Positions 26,626 through 35,270 of a stretch of 64,000 nucleotides of DNA are shown here, one piece after another (positions within the stretch are counted from its first letter, which is position 1; each line of letters begins with the position of its first letter). A program made the position numbers and the translations under genes. The stretch is from Zeimonas sp003577305 (GTDB lineage Bacteria; Pseudomonadota; Gammaproteobacteria; Burkholderiales; Burkholderiaceae_E), in the NCBI GenBank assembly GCA_030263385.1, contig SZOX01000003.1:62001-126000 (forward strand), given 5' to 3'. Under the pieces are notes generated by a model. It worked only from the letters and a program-made list of their open reading frames with translations, made no database searches and was not told where the DNA came from.

Positions 26626-27699
26626 ATGAGCGCCCACCGGATCGCGGTGATTCCCGGCGACGGGATCGGCAAGGAAGTGATGCCCGAGGGCGTGCGCGTG
26701 CTCGAGGCGGCGGCGCGCCGCTTCGGCATCGCGCTGCAGTTCGACCACTTCGACTTCGCCAGTTGCGACTACTACGCGCGGCACGGCACGATGATGCCCG
26801 ACGACTGGAAGGAGCGCATCGGCGGCCACGACGCGATCTACTACGGCGCGGTCGGCTGGCCGGCGACCGTGCCCGACCACGTCTCGCTGTGGGGCTCGCT
26901 GCTGCTTTTCCGACGCGAGTTCGACCAGTACGTGAACCTGCGGCCGGTGAGGCTGATGCCGGGCGTGCCGTGCCCGCTCGCAGGCCGCAAGCCCGGCGAC
27001 ATCGATTTCTACGTGGTCCGCGAGAACACCGAGGGGGAGTACTCGTCGGTGGGCGGAAAGATGTTCGCCGGCACCGAGCGCGAGTTCGTGCTGCAGGAGT
27101 CGATCTTCACGCGCACCGGCGTCGACCGGGTGCTGCGCTACGCATTCGAGCTGGCGCGCCGGCGCCCGGCGCGCCACCTCACCTCGGCGACCAAGTCGAA
27201 CGGCATCTTCATCTCGATGCCGTACTGGGACGAGCGCGTCGCAGCGATGCAGGAGCAGTATCCGGACGTGAAGGTCGACAAGTTCCACATCGACATCCTG
27301 ACCGCGCACTTCGTGCGTAATCCGCAGTGGTTCGACGTGGTCGTGGCGAGCAACCTGTTCGGCGACATCCTGTCCGACCTCGGGCCCGCCTGCACCGGCA
27401 CGATCGGCATCGCGCCGTCGGCGAACATCAACCCGGAGCGTCGCTTCCCGTCGCTGTTCGAGCCGGTGCACGGCTCGGCCCCGGACATCGCGGGGCAGGG
27501 CATCGCGAATCCGATCGGGCAGATCTGGTGCGGGGCGATGATGCTCGATCACCTGGGCCATCCGCAGGCGCACGACGCGATCGTCGCGGCGATCGAGCAG
27601 GTGACGGCGCACGGGCCGCGCACCCGCGACATGGGCGGCGACGCGTCGACGGTCGAGGTGGGGCACGCGGTGGCGCGAGCGCTCGAACTGCTGTCGTAG
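26626..27699 (+). CDS. Tartrate dehydrogenase/decarboxylase-like enzyme (TtuC type, IMDH family)
   Basis: 357 residues of the beta-decarboxylating dehydrogenase family. VIPGDGIGKEV at the N-terminus, RENTEGEYSSVGG near residue 130, the SNLFGDILSDL metal/substrate segment and EPVHGSAPDIAGQG near the C-terminus are diagnostic. Y and K catalytic residues are expected near these. The family splits into isopropylmalate, isocitrate and tartrate/malate enzymes; the WGSLLLFRREFDQYVNLRPV segment fits the tartrate dehydrogenase (TtuC/Dml) branch. ACGGAGGA precedes the ATG at 26626. The next gene encodes a TtuD-like glycerate kinase, supporting tartrate or related dicarboxylate breakdown to glycerate. 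Confidence 0.87.
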   Translation: MSAHRIAVIPGDGIGKEVMPEGVRVLEAAARRFGIALQFDHFDFASCDYYARHGTMMPDDWKERIGGHDAIYYGAVGWPATVPDHVSLWGSLLLFRREFDQYVNLRPVRLMPGVPCPLAGRKPGDIDFYVVRENTEGEYSSVGGKMFAGTEREFVLQESIFTRTGVDRVLRYAFELARRRPARHLTSATKSNGIFISMPYWDERVAAMQEQYPDVKVDKFHIDILTAHFVRNPQWFDVVVASNLFGDILSDLGPACTGTIGIAPSANINPERRFPSLFEPVHGSAPDIAGQGIANPIGQIWCGAMMLDHLGHPQAHDAIVAAIEQVTAHGPRTRDMGGDASTVEVGHAVARALELLS

Positions 27700-27752
27700 C
27701 GGCGATCCGGCCCGTGATGGGCCGCCGCCGATTGCGGTAAAGTCGGCGCGCC

Positions 27753-29051
27753 ATGGATGTGCGCCGGCTCCTCCTCGACAGCTTCCGGGCCGCGGTCGGC
27801 GCGGCCGATCCGTTGCGCATCGTCGCGCCGGCGTTGCCCGATGCGGCGTCGATCCGCCACTTCGGCCGCACGCTGGCCGTGGGCGCCGGCAAGGCCGCCG
27901 CGAGCATGGCGCTGGCGGTCGAGCGCCACTGGCCGGCGGATGCGCCGCTCGACGGACTGGTGGTGACGCGCTACGCGCACGGGCTGCCGTGCGCGCGCAT
28001 CGAAGTGGTCGAGGCCGGACATCCGCTGCCCGACGAGGCGGGTGAACGCGCTGCCGCGCGCATCTTCGAGCGTGCCGGCGCGCTCGGTGACGACGACCTG
28101 CTGGTCGCACTCGTCTCGGGTGGCGGCTCGAGCCTGCTGAGTCTGCCGGTGGAGTCGGTGCGGATCTCGGAGCTCGAGGCGGTCACGCGTGCGCTGCTCG
28201 CCAGCGGAGCGCCGATCCAGGAGATCAACGTGGTGCGCAAGCACCTGTCTCGCATCCAGGGCGGACGGCTGGCGCAGCGCACGCGTGCGCGTGTGCTGGC
28301 ACTGATGATTTCGGACGTTGCCGGCGACGACCCGTCGTCGATCGCGAGCGGCCCGTGCGCGCCCGATCCGAGCGCCTACGCCGATGCGCTGGAGGTGCTC
28401 GCCCGCTGGCGCGTCACCGCGCCGGCGAGCGTGCGCGCGCACCTCGAACGCGGTGCGCGCGGCGAGATCGACGAGACGCCGAAGCCGGGCGACCCCCTGT
28501 TCGCGCGCGTCGAGGAGCGCATGGTGGCCACCGCGCACCGCAGCCTCGAAGCTGCCGCTGCACTGTTCGCGCAGTCCGGGATCCGGCCGGTGGTGCTCGG
28601 CGACACGGTGACCGGCGAGGCGCGCGACGTTGCGCAGGTCATGGCCGCCGTTGCGCGCGAGATCGTCCGCTACGACCAGCCGTTCGCGCGTCCGGTGGCG
28701 CTGATCTCGGGCGGCGAGTGCACGGTGACGATCCGCGGCCGGGGCCGGGGGGGGCGCTGCAGCGAGTTCCTGCTCGCGCTCGCGCGCGAACTCGACGGCG
28801 TACCCGGCGCCTGGGCAATCGCGGCCGACACCGACGGCATCGACGGCTCCGAGAGCAACGCCGGGGCGATCGTGGCGCCCGACACGATGGCGCGGGCCGC
28901 AGCCGCCGGGCTCGATGCGCGCGCGCTGCTCGACGACAACGACGCCTGGACTTTTTTCGACGCGCTCGGCGACCTGGTGACCACCGGACCCACGCGCACC
29001 AACGTCAATGACTACCGGGCGCTGCTGCTGTTGCCGGCGCGCGCCGACTGA
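27753..29051 (+). CDS. Glycerate 2-kinase / TtuD (MOFRL) family
   Basis: 432 residues, the GckA/TtuD size. The N-terminal domain has AVGAGKAAASMA and LVSGGGSSLL, and the C-terminal MOFRL domain has LISGGECTVTIRGRGRGGRCSE split over about residues 315-335 and ADTDGIDGS. Older literature calls TtuD hydroxypyruvate reductase, while biochemical work on the family shows ATP-dependent glycerate 2-kinase activity. It would convert glycerate, formed from tartrate by the preceding enzyme, into 2-phosphoglycerate. It lies 53 nt after the dehydrogenase gene; a TAAAGT hexamer at 27738-27743 could be a -10 element. Confidence 0.9.
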   Translation: MDVRRLLLDSFRAAVGAADPLRIVAPALPDAASIRHFGRTLAVGAGKAAASMALAVERHWPADAPLDGLVVTRYAHGLPCARIEVVEAGHPLPDEAGERAAARIFERAGALGDDDLLVALVSGGGSSLLSLPVESVRISELEAVTRALLASGAPIQEINVVRKHLSRIQGGRLAQRTRARVLALMISDVAGDDPSSIASGPCAPDPSAYADALEVLARWRVTAPASVRAHLERGARGEIDETPKPGDPLFARVEERMVATAHRSLEAAAALFAQSGIRPVVLGDTVTGEARDVAQVMAAVAREIVRYDQPFARPVALISGGECTVTIRGRGRGGRCSEFLLALARELDGVPGAWAIAADTDGIDGSESNAGAIVAPDTMARAAAAGLDARALLDDNDAWTFFDALGDLVTTGPTRTNVNDYRALLLLPARAD

Positions 29052-29080
29052 AGCTGCCCGTCGCAGCACCGGAGCCGAAC

Positions 29081-30115
29081 GTGGATTCGATTTCGCTCAT
29101 CCGACCCGACGACTGGCACCTGCACCTGCGTGACGGCGAGGCGTTGCGCGCAGTGGTGGGCGCGAGCGCTGCGCAGTTCGCGCGCGCGATCGTGATGCCG
29201 AACCTGCGCCCGCCGGTGACGACCGTCGAGCAGGCGCTCGCTTACCGGCAGCGCATCGTCGGTGCGCTGCCCCCCGGCACCGATTTCGAGCCGCTGATGA
29301 CGCTGTACCTGACCGATCGCACGCCGGCCGACGAGATCCGGCGCGCGTGCGAGACGAGCGGCGTCGTGGCGGTCAAGCTCTATCCGGCGGGTGCGACCAC
29401 CCACTCCGAGGAAGGCGTCACCGATCTGCGGCACACCTGGCCGGTGCTCGAGGCGATGCAGCGCGCCGGCATGCCGCTGCTGGTGCACGGCGAGGTCACC
29501 GATCCGGCAGTCGACGTATTCGATCGCGAGGCGGTCTTCATCGACACGGTGCTCGAGCCGCTGCGGCGTGATTTCCCCGGCCTGCGCGTCGTGTTCGAGC
29601 ACATCACCACGCGCCAGGCGGTGCAGTACGTCGCGCAGGCCGGTGACACGCTCGGCGCGACGATCACCGCGCACCACCTGCTGTACAACCGCAACGCGAT
29701 TTTCGCCGGCGGCCTGCGCCCGCACTGGTATTGCCTGCCGGTGCTCAAGCGCGAGGAGCACCGTCGCGCGCTGCTCGAAGCGGCCACCGGCGACAACCCG
29801 CGCTTCTTCCTCGGCACCGACAGTGCGCCGCACGCGGCGCGGCTGAAGGAGCACGCCGCCGCCTGCGCCGGCTGCTACACCGCGCCGCACGCGATCGAGC
29901 TCTATGCGACCGCGTTCGAGCAGGCGGGTGCGCTCGACCGTCTCGAGGCATTCGCGAGCTTCAACGGGCCGGACTTCTACCGGCTGCCACGCAACCGCGC
30001 GCGCATCGCCTTGCGGCGCGAGAGCTGGACGATCCCGGAGTCGCTGCCTTTCGGCGCCGACCGCATCGTGCCCCTGGCCGCAGGCGAGACGATCGGGTGG
30101 AGATTGGCGCGCTGA
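29081..30115 (+). CDS. pyrC: Dihydroorotase, PyrC class II
   Basis: 344 residues, the E. coli PyrC size. The metal-binding DDWHLHLRDGE at the N-terminus, the carboxylated-lysine segment AVKLYPAGATTHSEEGV near residue 100, H in LVHGEVTD, the IFEHITT-like VFEHITT and the aspartate in LGTDSAPH are all present. It interconverts carbamoyl-aspartate and dihydroorotate in pyrimidine synthesis with two zinc ions. The start is GTG at 29081 with CGGAG about 9 nt upstream. The DUF3025 gene begins 2 nt after its stop, so the two are co-translated. Confidence 0.95.
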   Translation: MDSISLIRPDDWHLHLRDGEALRAVVGASAAQFARAIVMPNLRPPVTTVEQALAYRQRIVGALPPGTDFEPLMTLYLTDRTPADEIRRACETSGVVAVKLYPAGATTHSEEGVTDLRHTWPVLEAMQRAGMPLLVHGEVTDPAVDVFDREAVFIDTVLEPLRRDFPGLRVVFEHITTRQAVQYVAQAGDTLGATITAHHLLYNRNAIFAGGLRPHWYCLPVLKREEHRRALLEAATGDNPRFFLGTDSAPHAARLKEHAAACAGCYTAPHAIELYATAFEQAGALDRLEAFASFNGPDFYRLPRNRARIALRRESWTIPESLPFGADRIVPLAAGETIGWRLAR

Positions 30116-30117
30116 AT

Positions 30118-30996
30118 ATGCAGGAAGTCGCGTCGCCGGATGCCGATTGCAGGGGCGATCTCGGTGCCGCGTGGTTCGCGCCGCTGCGTCCGTGGATCGC
30201 GCACAGCGACCCGCGCACGAGCGGCCGTCTCGACCTCAGCCTGTTGAACCGCTTCGCCGCGGCGCGCGGCGTGCGTACCGAGGACGGCCTGCCGCTGCGT
30301 TTCGTCGAGGCCTGGCCGACTTCGGCAGCCGCCTACGAAGGCTCGATCGGCGCATCGGGGGCCGTGCCCACGCGCACGCACGGGCCGGGCATGCTGCACG
30401 ACTGGTTCAACGCACTGGCCTGGCTCGCCTTTCCGCGCATCAAGGCGCGGCTGAACCGGCTGCACCGCGAGGCGCTCGCGACGATTACCGCTTGCACCGG
30501 CGGGCCTGCGGCGGGCGGCGGTGCGACCGACGGCCCCGGCGCCTCGGGAGTGATGCCGGCCCGGCGCGGCCCGCTGCGAGACGCCGCGACGCTGCTCGAC
30601 GAAAACGGTGCGCTCTTCGCCTGCAGCGATCCGGCGTTGGCGGCGAACCTGCGCAACCGCGACTGGCAGTCGCTCTTCCTCGACGCACGCGAACGCTTTG
30701 CGGCCAGCGTGACCGTGCAGGTGCTGGGGCACGGTCTGCACGAAAAACTGCTCGCGCCCTACAAGGCTGCGTGCGCACACGCGTGGATCGTCGCGGTGCC
30801 GTTCGGGGTTCCCGCAGGTCGGCAACGCGACGCGCTCGACGCGACGGTCGCGGCGCAACTGCGCGCGGATACGCTGTGCGTGGCGAACCTGTGTCCGCTG
30901 CCCTTGCTCGGGGTGCCCGGCTGGTGGCCCGCGAACGTCGACGCGGCCTTCTATGACGATCCAAGGGTCTTCAGGTCGGGCAAGGCATTGCGATAA
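30118..30996 (+). CDS. DUF3025 protein, function unknown
   Basis: 292 residues. The family marker segments are RFVEAWPTSAAAYEGSI near residue 63 and HDWFNALAWLAFPRIKARLN near residue 95, then a C-terminal region with GWWPANVDAAFYDDPRVF that is typically conserved. No signal peptide or catalytic motif known to me is visible. The ATG at 30118 lies 2 nt after the pyrC stop. In Burkholderiales this gene often accompanies pyrC and precedes rnpB. The stop codon TAA (30994-30996) overlaps the likely -10 element of rnpB. Confidence 0.85.
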   Translation: MQEVASPDADCRGDLGAAWFAPLRPWIAHSDPRTSGRLDLSLLNRFAAARGVRTEDGLPLRFVEAWPTSAAAYEGSIGASGAVPTRTHGPGMLHDWFNALAWLAFPRIKARLNRLHREALATITACTGGPAAGGGATDGPGASGVMPARRGPLRDAATLLDENGALFACSDPALAANLRNRDWQSLFLDARERFAASVTVQVLGHGLHEKLLAPYKAACAHAWIVAVPFGVPAGRQRDALDATVAAQLRADTLCVANLCPLPLLGVPGWWPANVDAAFYDDPRVFRSGKALR

Positions 30997-30999
30997 AAT
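30994..30999 (+). promoter_or_regulatory. Candidate -10 hexamer of rnpB (TAAAAT)
   Basis: TAAAAT overlaps the DUF3025 stop codon and ends 7 nt before the first base of the P1 helix of RNase P RNA at 31006, the spacing expected for a transcription start. A -35 is poor (TTCAGG at 30970-30975). Confidence 0.45.
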
Positions 31000-31004
31000 T
31001 GTTG

Positions 31005-31416
31005 CTGGAGCGGGTCGGACGATCGCCGGTTGCGGCGCGCAGGCGCCGTCGCCGGAGGAAGGTCCGGACTCCACAGGGCAGGATGCTGGCTAACGGCCAG
31101 GCGCAGCCGCGAGGCCCAGGGCGACGGAAAGTGGAACAGAAAGCACACCGCCCAAGCGGTGCCGGTTCGCCGGCACCGACGGCAAGGGTGAAATGGTGAG
31201 GTAAGAGCTCACCGCGGACGTGGCGACACGGCCGGCACGCCAAACCCCATCCGGAGCAACATCGAATAGGCACGCGCGCGGCTTTCGGGCCGCGCAGGGC
31301 GGCCCGCCCGAGCGTGCGGGTAGATGGCTCGAGCGGCCGGGCAACCGGTCGCCCAGACGAATGATCGTCACGCCGGTGTTCCGGCGCACAGAATCCGGCC
31401 TACAGGCCCGCTCCAC
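31005..31416 (+). ncRNA. rnpB: RNase P RNA, bacterial class A
   Basis: The catalytic RNA of RNase P, which trims tRNA 5' ends. The universally conserved 5' block GAGGAAGGTCCGGACTCCAC (near 31054-31073) and the 3' blocks GGGTAGATGGCTCGAG (31318-31333) and CAGAATCCGGCCTACAGGC (from 31389) are present, with the CCAGACGAATGATCGTC region between. The P1 helix pairs 31006-31014 with 31407-31415 (TGGAGCGGG with CCCGCTCCA). The length of about 410 nt fits class A RNAs of Betaproteobacteria. It lies between the DUF3025 gene and the mraZ control region; ends are placed from the P1 pairing. Confidence 0.95.
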
Positions 31417-31622
31417 TTCTTTCTCCGCTTCGCACCGCTTCCGGGTCGCGCCCGGCCATGGCGTAATCGTGAGAAGTCGCTTCCACGATTCTGCCCAACT
31501 TCCTAATTCATCGAAATAATTTCTTCGAACTCTTGAGAACAGAGCTCTTAAGAATGTCTTAAGTCTCTGTTGCGTCAAGGAAAACCCCTCGCTCAACTTG
31601 CCTTGCCTGTTGCTTTTCCGTA
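31417..31622. other. AT-richer spacer between rnpB and the mraZ control region
   Basis: No gene is seen. Two possible hairpins occur: AATCGTG/CACGATT (31465-31471 with 31484-31490) and CTTAAG/CTTAAG (31547-31552 with 31558-31563, loop of 5). The first could end rnpB transcription but lacks a U-tract. The stretch is clearly lower in GC than its surroundings, as expected for a strong promoter region of the dcw cluster. Confidence 0.5.
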
Positions 31623-31662
31623 AAGTGCACTTCGGTGTAAAAAAGTGCAATTTTGTGGGACA
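31623..31662 (+). promoter_or_regulatory. MraZ box: four GTG triplets at exact 10-bp spacing
   Basis: GTG occurs at 31625, 31635, 31645 and 31655, inside four consecutive decamers (AAGTGCACTT, CGGTGTAAAA, AAGTGCAATT, TTGTGGGACA). The array ends 53 nt before the mraZ start. Known MraZ proteins bind tandem GTG-containing repeats with one helical-turn spacing in front of their own genes, so this is the likely autoregulatory site for the dcw operon. A TTGCTT hexamer at 31610-31615 just before it may be a -35. Confidence 0.75.
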
Positions 31663-31715
31663 AGACAACCGCGTGCAGCGGGTTTTGATCCCCTTCGAGG
31701 GCGGGTCGGAAGGAC

Positions 31716-32144
31716 ATGTTCCAGGGGAGTTCCGCGCTGTTGCTCGACGCGAAGGGCCGGATGACGGTTCCGGCGCGGCATCGTGACGCGCTCTCCAAGC
31801 AATGTGAGGGCTTGCTCACGTTAACCCGCCACCCGGACGGTTGCCTGCTGATGTTCCCGCGGCCGGTCTGGGAGGTGCACCGCGAGCGGCTGGCGGCAAT
31901 GCCGATCGCCGCGCGTGCCTGGGCGCGCATCTTTCTCGGCAACGCGGTCGACGTCGACATGGACGCCACGGGTCGCATCCTGATTTCTCCCGAGCTGCGT
32001 TCGGCCGTCTCACTGAATCGCGAGGTGATGCTGCTCGGGATGGGCAGTCACTTCGAGATCTGGGACACCGGGACCCTGGCGGCGAAGGAGCGCGAGACGC
32101 TCGCCGCCGGCATGCCCGAGGCGATCGCGAACTTCAACTTCTGA
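31716..32144 (+). CDS. mraZ: Transcriptional regulator MraZ
   Basis: 142 residues containing two AbrB-like SpoVT half-domains. FQGSSALLLDAKGRMTVPARHR at the N-terminus and FLGNAVDVDMDATGRILISPELR in the second half are the paired DxKGR-type DNA-binding loops. MraZ forms ring-shaped oligomers that bind repeats upstream of the dcw cluster and usually repress it. It is the first gene of the cluster, and the GTG repeat array at 31623-31662 lies just upstream. The start ATG at 31716 has GGAAGGA a few bases upstream. Confidence 0.95.
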   Translation: MFQGSSALLLDAKGRMTVPARHRDALSKQCEGLLTLTRHPDGCLLMFPRPVWEVHRERLAAMPIAARAWARIFLGNAVDVDMDATGRILISPELRSAVSLNREVMLLGMGSHFEIWDTGTLAAKERETLAAGMPEAIANFNF

Positions 32145-32147
32145 CCG

Positions 32148-33137
32148 GTGGCAGGCAACGGTGAACCGCGCGGGCGTACAGCAGTCGGGCCTTGGGCGCA
32201 CCAGCCGGTGCTGCTCGACGAGGCCATCGAGGCGCTGGCGATCCGTCCCGACGGTTGCTATGTCGACTGCACCTTCGGGCGCGGCGGGCACAGCCGCGCG
32301 ATCCTCGCGCGGCTCGGTCCGGCGGGACAGCTGCTCGCGATCGACCGTGATCCGCAGGCGATCGCGGCGGGCCGCGCCTGGAGCGACCCGCGCTTCGCGA
32401 TCGAACAGGCGCGCTTCTCCGAACTCGACGCGGTGCTCGACGCGCACGGCGTCGGCCGGGTCGACGGCGTGCTGCTCGACCTGGGGGTCTCCTCGCCGCA
32501 GCTGGACGACCCGGCGCGCGGCTTCAGCTTTCGTGAGGACGGGCCGCTGGACATGCGCATGGATCCGACGCGCGGGTTCTCCGCACGCGAGTGGCTCATG
32601 GGTGCAACCGAGGACGACATCGCGAAGGTGGTGAAAGACTATGGGGAAGAACGGTTTGCTGTTCAGATTGCAAAGGCGATTGTTGCTCGCCGCCGGGAGG
32701 CCGGCGGGCAGGCGCTTCGCACGACCGGAGAGCTTGCCGCGCTCGTGGCGTCCGTCGTCGGGCGCCGGGGGCGCGTGGAGCCGGGGAAGGATCCGGCCAC
32801 CCGCACTTTTCAGGCTCTACGGATTCACGTCAATCAGGAACTCGAGGAGCTGGCGATAGTCCTCGGCAAGGCGGTCGACCGCCTGTCACCGGGAGGCCGG
32901 CTCGTCGTCATCAGCTTTCACTCGCTGGAAGACCGCATGGTCAAGCAATTCATCGCGCACGAGGCCGGACGCGACGCTCCCCGCGATCCGGTCACCGGCG
33001 CGCCGCGCCCCGGGCCGGCGCCACGGCTGCGGACGATCGCGAGAGTGCTGCCCGGCGCGGCGCGGGCGGGGCGCCGCGCGCGGCCGGCGAATCCGCGCGA
33101 GCGTTCGGCGGTGATGCGCGTGGCCGAGCGCAACTGA
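32148..33137 (+). CDS. rsmH: 16S rRNA (cytosine-N4) methyltransferase RsmH
   Basis: 329 residues, also called MraW. The N-terminal HQPVLLDEAIEAL, the SAM-binding YVDCTFGRGGHS near residue 40, LLDLGVSSPQLDDPARGFSF and LSPGGRLVVISFHSLEDRMVK are all family signatures. It methylates N4 of C1402 in 16S rRNA. The GTG start at 32148 lies 3 nt after the mraZ stop, so translation is probably coupled. The C-terminus is arginine-rich (AGRRARPANPRERSA), which is usual in high-GC members. Confidence 0.95.
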   Translation: MAGNGEPRGRTAVGPWAHQPVLLDEAIEALAIRPDGCYVDCTFGRGGHSRAILARLGPAGQLLAIDRDPQAIAAGRAWSDPRFAIEQARFSELDAVLDAHGVGRVDGVLLDLGVSSPQLDDPARGFSFREDGPLDMRMDPTRGFSAREWLMGATEDDIAKVVKDYGEERFAVQIAKAIVARRREAGGQALRTTGELAALVASVVGRRGRVEPGKDPATRTFQALRIHVNQELEELAIVLGKAVDRLSPGGRLVVISFHSLEDRMVKQFIAHEAGRDAPRDPVTGAPRPGPAPRLRTIARVLPGAARAGRRARPANPRERSAVMRVAERN

Positions 33138-33165
33138 GACCCCGACGAACACCGGAGCAACGACG

Positions 33166-33528
33166 ATGACCCGTGCGAACATCCTGCTCTCGGCCCTGCT
33201 GGTCGCCTGTGCGCTCGGTCTGGTCACTTCGCAATATCGCGCGCGCAAGCTGTTCGTCGACACCGAGCGCGCGCAGGCGCAGGCCGCCCGGCTCGAAGTG
33301 GGCTGGAACCAGCTGCAGGTCGAGCAGACCGCGCTCGCCAAGGCGTCGCTGATCGACACGAAGGCGCGCCGCGAACTGGCGATGCAGCCGGTGTCGGCCG
33401 AGCGCACGCTGCACCTGGTCGTCGATCCCGTCGATCGCACGGTGCGCCTGGGCACGCCTCTTCCCGAGGTAGCGGCCGCTGCCGTCGAGCCGGCGGCGCG
33501 TGCCAGGACGGCAGGGGCGCCGCGATGA
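33166..33528 (+). CDS. ftsL: Cell division protein FtsL
   Basis: 120 residues, small bitopic protein. One membrane helix spans about residues 6-24 (LLSALLVACALGLVTSQ), followed by a periplasmic coiled-coil segment with the conserved KLFVDTERAQAQAARLEVGW and TKARRELAMQ. FtsL joins FtsB and FtsQ in the divisome and helps activate FtsWI. Position between rsmH and ftsI is the canonical one. The last 4 nt overlap ftsI (ATGA). The C-terminal 25 residues are alanine-rich and variable in the family. Confidence 0.92.
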   Translation: MTRANILLSALLVACALGLVTSQYRARKLFVDTERAQAQAARLEVGWNQLQVEQTALAKASLIDTKARRELAMQPVSAERTLHLVVDPVDRTVRLGTPLPEVAAAAVEPAARARTAGAPR

Positions 33529-35270
33529 CCCGCCGCTCGAACCGCAACGTGCCGTTCGCGTCGAACCCGCTGCTGCGGGTGAAGCTTCCTGCCTGGCGCT
33601 CGCAGGTGGTCATGCTGATGGTGGCGATCGCGTTCGTCGCGCTTGCGGCCAGGGCAGTGTGGTTGCAGGTCTTCTCGCAGAACTTCCTGCAGAAGCAGGG
33701 AGAAATGCGCTACGCGAAGACGATCGAGCTGCCCGCTTCGCGCGGCAAGATCTTCGACCGCAACGGCGTGGTGCTCGCTTCGAGCCTGCCGGCGCGCGCG
33801 GTCTGGGCGATTCCGGAGGAGGTCGACGCGACGCCGCGGCAGGTTGCATCGCTCGCGAAGCTGCTCGACATCGACGAGCGCGAGCTGCGCCGCAAGCTCT
33901 CCGAGGAGGATCGCAGCTTCGTCTACCTGAAGCGCCAGGTCGATGCGGCAGTCGCCGAGCGCGTGGCCGCGCTGAAGATCACCGGCATTCACCAGCAGCC
34001 CGAGTACAAGCGCTACTACCCGCAGGGCGAGACCTTCGCGCACGTCGTGGGCTTCACCAACGTCGAGGACGTCGGACAGGAGGGCGTCGAGCTCGCCCGC
34101 AATCCCGAGCTGGCCGGCCGCCCCGGAAGCCGCCGCGTGATCCGGGACCGGCTCGGCCGCGTGATCGAGGACGTACGCGCGGTCCGCGAGCCGCACAACG
34201 GACGCGACCTCGCACTGTCGATCGACAGCAAGATCCAGTTCCTGGCGTTCGACGCGCTGCGCGAAGCGGTGCAGTCGAACAAGGCGAAGGCGGGCGCGGC
34301 GGTGGTGATCGATGCGCGCAGCGGCGAGGTGCTCGCGCTCGCCAACTGGCCCACCTACAACCCAAACCAGCGCGGCCAGCTCTCGGGCGCGCAACTGCGC
34401 AACCGCGCGATCACCGACACCTTCGAGCCGGGTTCGACGATGAAGCCGTTCACCGTCGCGCTGGCGCTCGAGCTGGGCGAAGTGACACCGTCCACCGTGA
34501 TCCAGACCGCGCCCGGCCGGCTGGCGATCGGCCCGAACACGATCGGCGACGCTCATCCGCACGGACCGCTCACCGTCGAGCAGATCGTTCAGAAGTCGTC
34601 CAACGTGGGCACGGCGAAGATCGCCCTGGGCATGCCGGCGCGGAAGATGTGGGAGATGTACACCGAGCTCGGCTTCGGGCAGGCGCCGCGGATCGGTTTC
34701 CCCGGCGCGGTCGCGGGGCGGGTGCGCCCGTACCGGAGCTGGCGGCCGATCGAGCAGGCGACGATGTCGTACGGCTACGGGCTGTCGGTGTCGCTGCTGC
34801 AGCTGGCGCGTGCCTACACCGTCTTCGCCAACGACGGCGAGTTGCTGCCGCTGTCGATGTTCAAGGTCGACGAGCCGCCGTCGGGCCAGCCGGTCATCGC
34901 GGCGAAGACCGCGCGTGCGGTCAGGCAGATGCTCGAGATGGCCGCGGGCCCCGGTGGAACCGCGCCGCAGGCCCAGATTGCGGGATACCGCGTCGCCGGA
35001 AAGACCGGCACCGCGCACAAGCGCGACGGCGGCAGGTACGTGAACAAGTACCTGGCCTCGTTCGTCGGTTTTGCGCCGGCTTCCGATCCGCGCGTGATCG
35101 TCGCCGTCATGGTCGACGAGCCGGCAGCCGGAAAATATTACGGTGGACTGGTGGCTGCGCCGGTGTTCGCGCGAATCGCCGGAGACTCGCTGCGCACGCT
35201 GCGCGTGCCGCCCGATGCGCCGATCGCGCAACTCGCCGTGCCCGAATCGACGCCGAAGGAGAACATGTGA
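33525..35270 (+). CDS. ftsI: Peptidoglycan transpeptidase FtsI (PBP3)
   Basis: 581 residues. A membrane helix at about 27-46 is followed by the PBP dimerisation domain and the transpeptidase domain. Catalytic motifs are present: STMK with Ser304, SSN at 358-360 and KTGT with Lys493. It cross-links septal peptidoglycan as the class B PBP partner of FtsW and is a beta-lactam target. It overlaps ftsL by 4 nt and its stop overlaps the murE start. The C-terminus after the KTGT domain is short, as in Burkholderiales FtsI. Confidence 0.96.
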   Translation: MTRRSNRNVPFASNPLLRVKLPAWRSQVVMLMVAIAFVALAARAVWLQVFSQNFLQKQGEMRYAKTIELPASRGKIFDRNGVVLASSLPARAVWAIPEEVDATPRQVASLAKLLDIDERELRRKLSEEDRSFVYLKRQVDAAVAERVAALKITGIHQQPEYKRYYPQGETFAHVVGFTNVEDVGQEGVELARNPELAGRPGSRRVIRDRLGRVIEDVRAVREPHNGRDLALSIDSKIQFLAFDALREAVQSNKAKAGAAVVIDARSGEVLALANWPTYNPNQRGQLSGAQLRNRAITDTFEPGSTMKPFTVALALELGEVTPSTVIQTAPGRLAIGPNTIGDAHPHGPLTVEQIVQKSSNVGTAKIALGMPARKMWEMYTELGFGQAPRIGFPGAVAGRVRPYRSWRPIEQATMSYGYGLSVSLLQLARAYTVFANDGELLPLSMFKVDEPPSGQPVIAAKTARAVRQMLEMAAGPGGTAPQAQIAGYRVAGKTGTAHKRDGGRYVNKYLASFVGFAPASDPRVIVAVMVDEPAAGKYYGGLVAAPVFARIAGDSLRTLRVPPDAPIAQLAVPESTPKENM

